From Tretioscincus oriximinensis (Eukaryota > Chordata > Lepidosauria > Squamata > Gymnophthalmidae), in assembly GCA_022410635.1 (NCBI GenBank), contig JAJVDF010000003.1, positions 6,105,903 to 6,169,902 of the forward strand: a DNA stretch of 64,000 nt, given 5' to 3'. Positions 37,436 through 48,639 of this stretch are shown here, in pieces. Every line of letters starts with the position of its first letter. Positions within the stretch are counted from its first letter, which is position 1. Both the position numbers and the translations under genes were made by a program. The notes under the pieces are model-generated. The model saw only the letters and a program-made list of their open reading frames with translations, did no database searches and was not told where the DNA came from.

Positions 37436-37649
37436 TACAGGATGCTTCAAAAAATGTATACACACTGTGAACTTCCATAGAAAATTTATTTACTGTTCTA
37501 CTGTTCTACAAAGTTAAATTTCAGGAAATTAGAAAGCTCAAAGTCCAATGTAAATAAAACGTAAATAACAAATGTTAATGAATCACCACTGATTCTGTAC
37601 ATCGTATGGAAGTTCAAAGTGTGTATACATTTTTTTGAAGCACCCTGTA
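37436..37649. mobile_element. Mariner-type MITE, copy 1
   Basis: The ends TACAGGATGCTTCAAAAAAT and TTTTTTTGAAGCACCCTGTA are inverted, and TA borders fit Tc1/mariner target duplication. The arms extend inward about 45 bp (GTATACACACTGTGAACTTC / GAAGTTCAAAGTGTGTATAC). The CAGGGTG-type terminus resembles mariner inverted repeats. A second copy is at 47970. Confidence 0.75.
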
Positions 37650-37797
37650 TATATTCTAAATGTCAACTTCCTTTTATCTATCCTTTCTCTTTTTAGTCTC
37701 CAAAGTGCTGCAAGAACCCTCTCCTAGACTCTGTGTACATTAAGTTGTTCACCCAAAAACAAATTTGTCCTTTATAAAAAAAAAACACTCATTTTTA

Positions 37798-37799
37798 AA

Positions 37800-37880
<81 letters not shown>
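37798..37880. repeat. (TTA)n microsatellite, about 27 units
   Basis: Uninterrupted trinucleotide run of about 82 bases. Confidence 0.95.
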
Positions 37881-37961
37881 GAACTTAACAGACTTAACAC
37901 TTAATGGTTCGAATGTTGCAACTCAACAGTATTGAATAGTTGGTGTGGATAGATACTCATA

Positions 37962-38091
37962 GGCCCTGTCCCCACTGAGCCTTCTTCTTGGCTATATTTC
38001 AGAATAGGAATATGCCATCTACATGTAGTGTAGGCTATGGCAGGCCCCTAATGAGAGATAACCCAGAATAAGGCTCAGTGGGGACAGGGCC
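37962..38091. mobile_element. MITE with GGCCCTGTCCCCACTGAGCC ends, copy 1
   Basis: GGCCCTGTCCCCACTGAGCC (37962-37981) is the exact reverse complement of GGCTCAGTGGGGACAGGGCC (38072-38091). The interior includes ATGTAGTGTAGGCTATGGC. Copy 2 at 46034-46193 is older. No clear target duplication. Confidence 0.75.
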
Positions 38092-38856
38092 ATACTTACT
38101 CTGTAATAGAAGCTTACTTTGGCTTCTTTATGCACAGTTAAGCGACTCTCTCCCTTGCCCTTATATGCACAGTCACAATCACAAAAACTATGCACAATCA
38201 ATTGCTCAAAATGCACTAGGTTTTATTCTATTCCGAAAAGTGGTCTAAAGAGCTTGAGGCATACAAGTCAAGAGCACAGGCCCTACCTTGGGCTATGCTA
38301 GTCCAGAATGGCATTGGACAGCATGTCCTTTGGACCCCTTTCTGGAACAGAATAAGGCTTAGGACTTTTGAGCCTATGAGTAATCCAGTGTAAGAATAAA
38401 TGGAAACTCTTTTTTTAATCTTCCTACAACTAAGAAAAGTTTCCATTCTTTCCACTGTAGCTATGTATATTTTTGCCTGGTTTATCTGCATTAATGACAA
38501 CTATGGAAACACAACAGATTAATTGAACATGTAACTACACGAAGCACAGACTACCTAATCATTTTAACTACAATGTGGTGCTGTTGTGAAAGCTTCTAGA
38601 GAAGAACAGTAATTTCTTCATCTCATTTTGAAAGAATTAAGGAGACAGATAACAATCCAGTGAGGCTGATCTATCCAGTCAATCATTCTGCAGCTATTGC
38701 ACACAAAACACCTATCTATGAGAGCTCAGACCATTAAAAATCTCTTTGAATCTACTTCTCCCATGTCAAATCCTTTCTTCTTTCATCTAATATATTTGGA
38801 AATTTCTAACAAGGGCATCTTGCAGTGACCAAGAAGAAAAAGGAGTCACCATGAGC

Positions 38857-39197
38857 TTTCATAGTAGTGCTGGGAGTCATATGCAAATCGTGTTTGCTTT
38901 ATTAGAAAATTCACCCTCATGTTGAGTACGAATTCTCGTGCAGCAAAGCATGGGGAGATTTGCCTCACCTCCTGTTTGATGAGGTCACTTCCACCCCCTG
39001 CTTCCAGAAAGGGGGCTCTAGGGGCTGGAAGTGACATCACAAATGATGTCACTTCAAGTCTCTGCTTGTGGAAAGGGTTCCGCTATGATGTCACTTCCTG
39101 TCCCTCCCAGGACTGGATTTTGCATGTGCTCTTTGCGCATGCAATACCCACCCACCCAAGAGTGCCGGCCCAAAATACTCTCAGCACTGTTCCATAG
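38857..39197. mobile_element. hAT-type non-autonomous transposon, copy 3
   Basis: The element 38865-39189 ends TAGTGCTGGGAGTC / ACTCTCAGCACTG. The 8-bp duplication TTTCATAG (38857-38864) / TTCCATAG (39190-39197) has one mismatch. Paired TGACATCA (39032-39039) and TGATGTCA (39044-39051) keep the same 4-base spacer as copy 1. Same family as 8621-8967. Confidence 0.8.
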
Positions 39198-39509
39198 ACT
39201 ACTGCTTCAGAAACTTCAGTGTGAACAGTCATCTAAGGTGTCAGGCTATTTAGCAAGCTGGATGCCTCTGGAGCTGGAACTGAACCCTTCAGTACATGCC
39301 ACTATAATAACATGAAAGTTATTTTATTACATATTATAGCCTTTTATATAGTCTTCATCTAGACCCTTCTCAGTTCCTGCCTTTCCTTCTATATCAGGCC
39401 CAATGAAATTGCCCCCTCTAGTGGAGCCACTAGCTTATTACACTTTACCTCTAGAAAATTATGCACAATGTAAGGGAATCATCAAATAATATAATAATAA
39501 TAATAACCA

Positions 39510-40400
39510 TGGCGGAGTGGGAATATGCTGGCAATGAAGACGACCCAGCATGTGTCATAGAAGTGGCAATGTCAAAATAAAGCAAATAAAGAGCTCACTC
39601 ACACCCTCCCCGACAAGGAAACAGCTCTCCAGCCACCATTGGAGGAAAAGCAAAGAGAGGTTAAAACTCAGACTCTCTGGGGATCACAGTCCAAAGGAAA
39701 AAAAATGGTGACAGTAGCAGATTCACCGCCAGAACCCCCAAGAGCCAGCGATTCCCAGCTTTCAGGATCCAAAATGGAAATGGTAAGAATGGAAACAGAA
39801 AAGATGGAAAATAAACCCATCCTCCCTAATAGAACAAATCAGAAAAGCCCTCAAGGAAGAATTCAGTGAGATGAACGAGACTATAATGAAATATAAGAAA
39901 CTGCTTCAGCTGCATTCGATCAAGTCTCGGAAATAAGGGAAAAAAGAGACTCTCTCAAGGGAGAAGTCCAGAAATTTCAGGATGCAGTGCTGGATCTGCA
40001 ATGCAGGTCCAGATGAAACAATTTACTTATCTGCGGATTGAGGGAAGAGAGTTGATGTCCCTGCCATGAGATGCAATTAGAGCGTTCCAAAACTTCACAG
40101 TGAAAACCAAATATTTTACAACCTTCTTTAGAAACAATAAGCTCAAAACAATGCTTGCAAACTACCTTGCCCCTCCCCACAACAGGGACTAGATGAGGAA
40201 AATCCCAGAAACGTTCAGAAAAGGCAGATCGGACAAGAACATTTGTCCATGGCTTCCAAATTCCTGCCAGATTGTCCCCTTCTCAGAGCTACATGGCCAA
40301 ACCATCTCTACAATGAGCCAACTTAACCCTTACCATACTTCTCTTTAAACTTAAACATGCCAAAATAATCAAAATCTCAAACATCAGCATACCGACGCAG
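39510..40400 (+). mobile_element. L1 LINE 5' part with ORF1 remnant
   Basis: The plus strand reads LIEQIRKALKEEFSEMNETI (about 39823-39882), a coiled-coil-like stretch. It is followed by VLDLQCRSR and NNLLICGLREE (about 39990-40045), matching the L1 ORF1 motif LDLExRSRRNNLRIxGxPE. Then comes the ORF1 C-terminal region with stops. The 39.5 kb start includes ATGGCGGAGTGGGA, possibly near the L1 5' end. Confidence 0.6.
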
Positions 40401-40518
40401 GAACCACTCTCCAGCCAGTATCCTTTTTTCCAACCACCATTTGATTGAAGAAACTCAACTGGACTCATTCAATCTCTACTCAAAACTTCTTCATCTCTAT
40501 GAACTAACCACACAATAC

Positions 40519-40765
40519 TACTCTTCTCAAAGTCCAGCAAAGGAGCTAGCAGCACTTTGAGACTAACTTGAGAAAAGTGGTTGGCATAAGCTTTCGTAGA
40601 CACGTCTACTTCTTCAGATGCTGAGGGACTACTGAAGAAGTAGACCTGTCTACGAAAGCTTAGGCCAACCACTTTTCTCAAGTTAGTCTCAAAGTGCTGC
40701 TAGCTCCTTTGCTGGACTTTCTGCTAGACTAACACGGCTGTTTCTCTGAAAAATACTCTTCTCAA
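40519..40765 (+). mobile_element. Palindromic retroposon-like element, copy 3, with 12-bp target duplication
   Basis: TACTCTTCTCAA flanks the insert exactly (40519-40530 and 40754-40765). The insert 40531-40753 starts AGTCCAGCAAAGG, inverts near AGATGCTGAGGGACTACTGA, and ends at the fixed end (CTAACACGGCTGTTTCTCTG). The GAAGAAGTAGAC...GAAAGC core is at about 40634-40660; its first two core bases are altered (ACTGAAGAAG kept). Confidence 0.75.
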
Positions 40766-41599
40766 GTAACACAAGTATTTTTTTATTTTACCCTTTATCT
40801 TACGTCATCTTTCAGCTTGAACATACTCAACGATTTTGGACGAGATAAAATTTCTGTATTGGTTGACCCTTCCAGAGAAACACGAGAGAACAGCTCTTCC
40901 ACACTTGGCCCAAATTTAACGGGTATTGGGAGGCTATATGGGTGGGGGAAAGTCCTTGATTCAAATCTGTTTATACCATGAAGCAACTATGTTATGTTGA
41001 ACAAAATGAAAAATGGGGACAAGGATGGTGGGTAATTACAGGAGTTGTAGACCTAACTGTTTTATGCTCTTTTTTTAGTTTAGAACACTTTTTTGCACAT
41101 CATTACAATGAACCAATTTTTATTTTATTCAGCGATTCAAATATCTTTTTCCTCCCTCCCATATTTAATCCACATAATTTAATCCACTGGCTACAGGGGA
41201 TCACACCTGGGAAATTATTCTTAATCTTAACTTCATCTCTTCACTTCCTAATCTTGCTCCTATATAATTATTTAAAGTTAACCATTTTTGTTTACTTTCT
41301 GTATATTCTCACTTTCTGTATATTTTCTGTATTATTTAGTCTACAATTAGAAATATCAGTAATAATTACATTGATTATATTCATACATTTTCTGTCCATA
41401 ATGTATTGTCTTTCCACCCACTCACTAGAACAGTCTGAGCACATGAAATCATTTTATCTATCACATTCTCTCACACTTCCCAGCATAAAAAATTCCAAAT
41501 CTTGACGTAAATTGCCATTTTATTTCTAATTCTTATATACAATAAAAATATATTTCTTTTCCTACATTAATCCAAAATTCTTTAATATTTTTGGCATTC

Positions 41600-41835
41600 A
41601 CATACCATAGACTGGCCAGATTTTCTGAGGCCCAAAGCGGGGTAATTAATATTCATGCTAATTGGCATATTAATAAATATCCAGATCAAATGTGACATCA
41701 CTTCCAGGATGGGGAAGGAAGTGACATAATTTGTGACATCACTTCCGGGATGGGGACTGGAAGTGGTGTCACTCCAATTGCCATTCCCAAAAGCAGAGGC
41801 CAAAAGTGGCATCATTTGATGGCACTTCAGGCCTC
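41600..41835. repeat. Fragment related to the hAT family with TGACATCA motifs
   Basis: Two TGACATCACTTCC segments (41693-41705, 41734-41746) and GGAAGTGACATAA suggest shared ancestry with the elements at 8.6, 11.3 and 38.9 kb. Termini are not preserved. Confidence 0.4.
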
Positions 41836-41849
41836 CGGGCTGCCCTTTT

Positions 41850-41950
41850 CAAAATCAGGCTGCAACATTTCTCTTACAAAATCAGACTGCAACATTTAGG
41901 CCTCTTCAGCCTAAAAAATTAGCATTTAAGGGGTAATCTGATTATAGATG
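41850..41950 (+). repeat. CR1 LINE internal scrap
   Basis: GACTGCAACATTTAGGCCTC, TTCAGCCTAAAAAATTAGCA, TTTAAGGGGTAATCTGATTA match positions 53274-53334 of the CR1 copy at 53 kb. Confidence 0.55.
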
Positions 41951-42368
41951 AGTTCCGAGCCGACTTCCTGTAGCAGCACAAAAATGTTTCCTATGGACAG
42001 GTCACTAAGTGCAAAATTACTGAGAATGCATTCTTGCACCCAGGGCTAGCTATTGTGTTGGCTGGAAAATGTAGCCTGCAGGGCAGCAGGCAAATAGCAT
42101 TAGGAGTGGAAGAAAAAATAATTTTACCAGGAAGAACATCACCCAGCTGGACAGGCATCATCATCCTCACTAGCTGATATATTTACTTGTTTTTTTTTCT
42201 TTTTGGAATCTTTTTCTTCTTTAACCACAGCAAAACTAATATTCAGTGTCATTCCATATTAGAAGTGGGAGAAAAATAATTTTAATCCACACTCTTTAAC
42301 CACAGCAATTTTTTTTTAAAAAAGCACAATTTAAACCCATTCAGGAATGAGAAAAGGTAGAAAGACGT

Positions 42369-42616
42369 GGAGGAGGAAGGGGGAGGAAGAAAGAAGGAAG
42401 AGAGGAAGAAAGGAAAAAAGAGAAAGGAGGAAGAAAAAAGAAAAAGAAGGAAAAAGGAAAGAAGGAAAGAGAGAGAAAGGAGGGAGGAAAGAAAGAAGGA
42501 AAGAGCAAAAAGGAAGGAAATAGATAAAAAAGAAGGAAGGAAAGAAAGTAAAAGGAAGAAAAAAGAGATAAAGGAAGAGAAAAATGAAGGAAAAAAGAGA
42601 AAGATAGAAAGAAGGA

Positions 42617-42648
<32 letters not shown>

Positions 42649-42649
42649 A
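42369..42649 (+). repeat. Polypurine tract (GA-rich), about 280 bp
   Basis: The plus strand is almost only A and G, with a handful of T. It ends in a clean (GAAA)n run at about 42612-42649. The 116-codon open frame through it is all Lys/Glu/Arg and is an artefact of composition. Confidence 0.95.
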
Positions 42650-42900
42650 GGGTTCTTAATTGTATTTCTGCCTGCTTTTCTACCCCATTTTTCTTGATGC
42701 TTATTCTGAAAGCTTAGATGCCAGCAGATTCACCATGTTGCAGCAGGCCTGGCAGTAGCAGCAGCAGCCCAAATGTGAGGAGGATGAGAAGGAGCAGCTG
42801 CTATTGCCACCTGCTGCTAGCAGCAGGGCCTGCTGGAAAATGTAGTCCAAGCAGCTGGCAGCCTCTTGCACCCAGCCTGTACAGGGCTTTTGCCCTGAAG

Positions 42901-42920
42901 ACTACAGCTCCCAGCCTGCA
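42901..42920 (+). promoter_or_regulatory. ZNF143-like site
   Basis: ACTACAGCTCCCAGCCTGCA closely matches the ACTACAAyTCCCAGCATGC consensus bound by ZNF143. An inverted degenerate version (GGAAAATGTAGTCC) lies at 42835-42848, and ACTACAAATCCCAG is at 54601-54614. Such motifs also ride on repeats, so function is not implied. Confidence 0.45.
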
Positions 42921-43269
42921 CCACAGCTATGTCTGCCTGTATGGAAGTGTGGGAGGATGCCTCACTTTCTGAGATGAAAAGAAGAAAGAGGAGACAGGAG
43001 GAAAAGGGGTTTTGTGCCCTGCCCGGGATGGAGAGAGGGATTGTTCTGCCCACTGCTATCTTGGTTTTTGCCTTAATGCTTCACTAAAATATAGCTTGAG
43101 GGGCCATGCATATGGATATCCTAAAAATAGCATCACGTAATGTTAACAAGTTAAACAACCCATTTAAACCTTTATATTTCAACATAAACCACAGATCCTC
43201 TTATTAGAAGAAACCAACCCCCCAATAAATTCTTATCAGATTCCTTCTTCGCCTGAATACATCAATCCT

Positions 43270-43800
43270 GGATATACATCAATCCAAATCTAAGGATAAC
43301 TCTGGCTCCACCTTTTCCCTTCAGGAGAAACAAGATCAAATTGGACAACAAAGGAAGATTTTTATTTTCAGTAGGGAAGTGATCATTGTGGGAGATCTTA
43401 ATATAAATAAAAAATTAGATCAGGAAGTACCCTCAGCCATCTAAAGTCCCCAAAGCAGACACAATTTTCAAAAATGTAAACTGACAGACTCCATAGACCT
43501 AACTTCACTTTTTAAATAATAGAATTGACAGATCAATTTAGATGTCATCTATATCAATTTTGTAGAAATTCACACTTGTCTGAAATAAATACAAAAGATA
43601 TATTTCTTGAACAACCAAGCAATACTTAAAGATTTACTATATTTCCTTGCCATAGAAGACTCAGTCCCAATCATCATGCATCCCAAAATCTCTTATCATG
43701 CATCCTCTTTATTCCTAAATATTCTTTGCAAAATTACAGAAAAGTCAGATACGCCAGTATATGATTTTTTTATACATATTTCATCTTGAAATACATGTTA
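43270..43800 (+). mobile_element. L1 LINE ORF2 endonuclease-domain fragment
   Basis: The plus strand reads EVIIVGDLNINKKLDQE (about 43378-43428), the GDFN motif of the APE endonuclease (F to L). It is followed by LTDSIDLTSLF, matching the L1 LxDxWR region. Short and frameshifted. Confidence 0.55.
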
Positions 43801-44089
43801 CTTTTATACATATTTTATCTTAAAAATATGTTACTTTTATACACGTTTTATCTTTAAATATATGTTTCTAAAATATTTGACTATATTCTGGAACATTCAA
43901 GCAAAGAACAGTATCATTAAATTAAATTCAGCAAAATTAAAAACTCTATGCTTATACAAACTTACAAAACTAGTTTTGCTCTTAAGTAACTAAATGCCAT
44001 GTAGAAAGTATATAAATGTACATTTAGAAATAAAAAGTCTGGAGCAAAAATAAGCAGGAGCTAAATTTAATTTGATCTAGCTCTGCCCA

Positions 44090-44215
44090 CCTAACCCCTG
44101 GCTTCACCTGCTTGCTCTCCTCTGCCTCTCCTTACTTGTTGATCTCCTCTGGCTCCACCTATATGACCCTTCTGCCTCCACTCACCTGATCTCCTCTGGC
44201 TCCTCCCACATACTT
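44090..44215. repeat. CT-rich minisatellite-like stretch
   Basis: Repeated GATCTCCTCTGGCTCC and CTTCTGCCTCCACT segments, two to three imperfect copies. Confidence 0.5.
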
Positions 44216-44804
44216 GAACACTATACCTGTGCATCCCCAGTTGTGAAGCTCACCAGCCACTACTGCTAGTATAAAGAGAAAGGCTCAAATATACTAGGTC
44301 TTTTTATGTTCCAGAAAGGGATCTAAGGGACATGTCATTCCAGGCTAGAATAGGTTACTGCAGAATTTGTGCTCGCTTCGAACGGCATGTGGACAACAGG
44401 TTCCTTAAACCCCTTTCTGTGCTGGCACAGAATGACAACAGGCTCCTTAAATCTTTTTCAAGTATTGAATAAGTGCAATAGGAGCTAGAAACACCAGACA
44501 ATGCATTTATTTTTTTAGAATGCTGGGCTTATAAGCCGAAGGCTAACCAACGGCCTTGCTAATTGTCAATTGTGTGGTGCAAAAAGCAATGCTTACTTTG
44601 AGGAAGATTTTGAAATTCAGGCCCAGATTCACATCTTTAATGGAACTTCTGCAGTGCTAATTGCCTTACTATTCCCGAACCATTTTCCCAATAAATCCTT
44701 AACTTACCAGTATCTTACATTCCCTGAATTTAAGCAGCTTTTAGTGTTTCTTCCAAGAAATGCAAAATTCTAATCTTGATCTTCTGTGTTCTATATACCT
44801 GTTC

Positions 44805-45005
44805 TAGGTTGACCAGATGACCCCTTTTGGGGGGGTGAAAACCTGGTTTTGGGGTGCCTCCCGGTTTTTGCTGAGGATTTTTTTTTTCCAAAAAAGTCTT
44901 TCTTTGAATTTTTTTATTATTTTTTCCTCAGAAAAAAACAGGAGGCACCCCAAAATTGGGTTTTTAACCCACCCACCCCCAAAAGGGGTCATCTGGTCAG
45001 CCTTA
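44805..45005. mobile_element. Foldback MITE, TGACCAGATGACCCC family, copy 4
   Basis: TAGGTTGACCAGATGACCCC left, GGGGTCATCTGGTCAGCC right, centred on a T/A-rich spacer. Inner segments CTGGTTTTGGGGTGCCTCCC and GGAGGCACCCCAAAATTGGG pair. Confidence 0.8.
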
Positions 45006-46033
45006 CTTGGCCCACATTGTGATTGGGCAGATTTTCCTTTCTAATTAGTTGTGCTGAGGAGCGTACAAGACCTCAGAAATGTTAGAATACAGTGTTTGCA
45101 CTAGTTGTTCCTAAACTAGGAACAGGAATGCTTCTGACCGGAGATATACAAATGGCAGAAAACATTCTCTGAAGATAAACACAAAAAGGACCAAATTCAA
45201 TAAACAGTGTTTTCTATTTTTAAAAACTGTATCATTGACCAGGGTTTAAAAAATTGTTGTGTACTTTTTGTAAACCACTTTTAAGTTACTATAAACACTA
45301 AACAAGTGGTAACAATAATTTACTTCCCCTGTAGAAGAAATATTAAAACAGATTGCTCTCAGTAAATATGTACAGTATTTTATCCCTGTGTTAAAAACTT
45401 AAGCCTTGTATTTCTTCAACTATGTCTGCTTTGAATTTAGTTGCGTACCTTAAAAAAATTCTGGCAACCTATATATTTTTTGTGTTCCCCTGCCCCACCC
45501 TGAATTAAGTTTGGCAAATGTGTTAAAATGCCAGTCTTCTGTTAAGATTGTTTCTTTAGTTTAGCCCAATGTACTTTCCAACATTTGTGTTGTATAATAC
45601 CCTTGTAAGGAAATGCTAAACTTCTTTGAAAAGCATGGGATATCCCAAGTATTTTCATCTGTAGTGGAAGAAAAAAAACTAGAAACAGTACGAAGAGTTT
45701 TCCTTCTGCAAAGTGTGAAAATAGACTGTTTCCCTTTGTGGAGAAGCAGATTTGTCAAGATTAGGGATCAGTTCTCAAATTACAAGGCGTGTTTATTTCA
45801 GGCAGCTACAGGAACTAATGGAGAATGGCAGAAGTCATTCCAGTTGTGAATAATACAAGTTGCTGCTAGCCAGTCCTTCTTTGTAGTCTAACCGATTTAA
45901 ACGTTTCGCCTTAGACTGGCTAGACAATGAAGGGTATCAGTGATCATTTTTCAGGCCGTGACTCTGTGTCCCATATTGCGAAATTAATTTTTAGGGTAAG
46001 ATCTAGCGATTTCGTCACCTTTTTCAAGGACCT

Positions 46034-46193
46034 TAATGTCCTGTACCCGCTGAGCCTTATTCTGGCCTATAACTTGCAATTGGAGCCAGCCGTCTACATG
46101 CTAGTGTAGTCAATGGAAGCCCTGAATGGCATGTGGATGGCCAATCTCTGTACCGAGATATAACCCAGAATAAAGCTTAGTGGTGACAGGGCC
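46034..46193. mobile_element. MITE with GGCCCTGTC ends, copy 2
   Basis: The right end AAAGCTTAGTGGTGACAGGG matches copy 1; the left end GTCCTGTACCCGCTGAGCC is more decayed. The central region (TACATGCTAGTGTAGTCAAT) is shared with copy 1. Confidence 0.6.
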
Positions 46194-46642
46194 TAAATGT
46201 GGAAGTGACGGAAGAATTAACTTTTTTAAAAGATCAAAACTTCAGCAAATAATTATTTATGCTAGACATAAACATGCTTACGTTTGTATTTGATTTTATA
46301 CTAAGGGAATAAGCCCGTTCACATTCGGGTATGAAATGGGTGGTCTAGGGCTGCTCCACTCCAAGCCCACTTACCACAGCCCAAGCCAGAGCTGGAGAAT
46401 AAAGAGAAAACTGGATTTTAAACTGTAGATTGCTTCAGTGTTTAACAACCTAGTTATCTGACTGTCTACATGTTTGTCAATCTATAGGTGCGTAATAAAC
46501 TTATATTTACGTAAACACACATACACACAAATGGCTTTTTTTTCTAGAAAAGGTAAGTTAAGTTACTCTTAAAAAAAGGTTTACCACTCTAAAACGTCAG
46601 GTATGGTGTACTATACAGGAAGGAAAAAAGCTCTATATGCAT

Positions 46643-46822
46643 ATAAATCTGATTGCAAAAAGTAGGTGGCATAAGCTTTCGTAGAAGCATCTGAAGAAGT
46701 AGACGTGTCTACGAAAGCTTATGCCACCCACATTTCTCAAGTTAGTCTCAAAGTGCTGCTAGCTCCTTTGCTGGACTTTCTACTAGACTAACACGGCTAT
46801 TTCTCTGAAATAAATCTGATTG
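46643..46822 (+). mobile_element. Palindromic retroposon-like element, copy 4, short inverted arm
   Basis: ATAAATCTGATTG occurs at 46643-46655 and 46810-46822; the duplication is 11-13 bp depending on which A/T belong to the element. The insert begins within the inverted arm (CAAAAAGTAGGTGGCATAAG) and ends at the fixed end (AACACGGCTATTTCTCTGAA). The inverted arm is only about 35 bp, against about 100 bp in copies 1 and 3. The core CTGAAGA (46691-46697)...GAAA is intact. Confidence 0.75.
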
Positions 46823-47043
46823 ACAGTTACCATACTAAATAAGAACATAAGAACATAAATGAAAAAGTATGAGAGAATTTGTATGCATGAAGTATGGTGT
46901 GGTGAGCTGGGGAGACCAAAAAGCCTGGATTATAAGTTTGCATTCTATGTCTGGAGTATCATTTTGCAGGCAGGAAACATACAGCCTATAATTAGAAAAA
47001 CATTTATTTATGGTCTTTGGCTGAAAGTATTATGTTGCATGCA

Positions 47044-47045
<2 letters not shown>

Positions 47046-47105
<60 letters not shown>
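47046..47105. repeat. (TTA)n microsatellite
   Basis: About 20 uninterrupted TTA units. Confidence 0.95.
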
Positions 47106-47106
<1 letters not shown>

Positions 47107-47109
47107 CTT

Positions 47110-47965
47110 CAATCTGAAGAACTACACAGACTCGGTTTTCTCATGCCTATTCTGCAGCTGGGTGGGTAAGTTCTGAATATACGGTTCAAGTCCAATCGCT
47201 TTCAGAGTGGCTGTCAGCAAGCAATTCTTTTCAGTCATAGGATGTGATCCCACCTGTTTTAATCAGTTCTCTTTCAGAAGGAAACAAGACATCAGCAAAA
47301 CTTCCATATTATCTAAACCAGAGATTTACCACTTTTCTCTTACTCTAAAGCCACAGCTAGAAAAACTATGTTATTTATTTATTTCAAGTCTGAATACAGA
47401 TGGGAGACACTGAATTTAAATTTAAGTTTGATTTCTCCTACGGGGCATTTGCAATCTAAAGTAGTATTATATGAAAGAAAATATGAGGCTTATTGCACAT
47501 TGAGTAAATTTCCAATTTCTGAGCAGGAAAACATGTTCTTTAGAAATCCTTTCATTCTTATGACCTCAAGATATTGGTTGGCTCTCTGCATTCCCATCAT
47601 TTCAATCTGGCAGGGGAAAGAGAGAACGTATATGCGCACCCACATACATAAAGCCTGTAAATTTAGAAGGAGAATTAAAGAGGAATGCAACCAAGAATAC
47701 TATTTCACTCCTCCTGACTCCTTCCCTCCCGTAGAGAAACCCACGAAAGAAAAGCTTTCAAAATACATTTTGTTGTAGATGTTGATCCGTTCAACAGAAT
47801 TTCATCATAAGCCCTTTCCCCCACCGGTTTATCCTCCGACATTTGAGATTATTTTTAACTGTTCTGCTGAAATGTAAATCTTATGCGGTCAATTTCAATC
47901 CACTCTGTGTCCACCATCAGATGCAAAGTGGCAACCTGTTTTCTTTCACCATTCTCTAACTCAGA
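47110..47965. other. Intergenic sequence, nothing recognised
   Basis: A 136-codon plus-strand open frame (47368-47778) has no motif I recognise and no start context; I treat it as chance. Confidence 0.4.
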
Positions 47966-47969
47966 AAAA

Positions 47970-48113
47970 TAAAGGGTGCTTCAAAAAAATGTATACACAC
48001 TGTGAACTTCCATAGAAAATTTATTTACTGTTCTACTGTTCTACAAAGTTAAATTTCAGGAAATTTTCTATGGAAGTTCAAAGTGTGTATACATTTTTTT
48101 GAAGCACCCTGTA
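47970..48113. mobile_element. Mariner-type MITE, copy 2, internally deleted
   Basis: Both ends match copy 1 at 37436, but 70 bp of interior is missing: after TTTCAGGAAATT the right arm starts at once (TTCTATGGAAGTTC). TA at both borders. Confidence 0.75.
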
Positions 48114-48639
48114 TCTTACCTTAAGGTAATGGGGAAATACAGTCACCATGGGCACAGGTTAATGTGATATTTTGCCTTTGTTTTAACTATATGATAAGAT
48201 GTCTAGAAGACACAACGATATAGTGGGGTGTATTTGTCTTCTTAGGGACACAGACAGAACCTGCCACATCTCCTTCTTCCCCCCCCCAAAAAAATAAATA
48301 AATAAAAATAAATCAGCTTTGTTGCAATAGTTTTATGTACACCTGTCTATGGAATAAAGCTGCCAGCAATCCGTCTCAGTATTTTCTACAAAAGCAGGAG
48401 GAAATAATGCGACTTATTTCATTCCCACTGCAAACAAACGCTTCGTAGTATCAGTCTGCAGGGTTGCAGCGACGTCCACACATTTACCTGGCTTAAATCT
48501 TCTTGCATTGGGCCGCTCAGGGAAAAGGGGGGGGGGCAGGTTTAACCCTGCAAATGCTGCCCCCCCCCCCCCCCTGAACTTGAGAGCCTGGTGAAAAAAG
48601 GGACGTTTGCATTGGAGCTCAGTGGGCCACAGTGCAAAA

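Noticed and set aside
42367..42717. 116-codon open frame rich in Lys, Glu and Arg
   Set aside because: Produced by the polypurine tract; composition alone explains it.
46845..46860. TAAGAACATAAGAACATA as a minus-strand CR1 insertion
   Set aside because: It matches only the terminal CR1 octamer repeat; too short to support an element.
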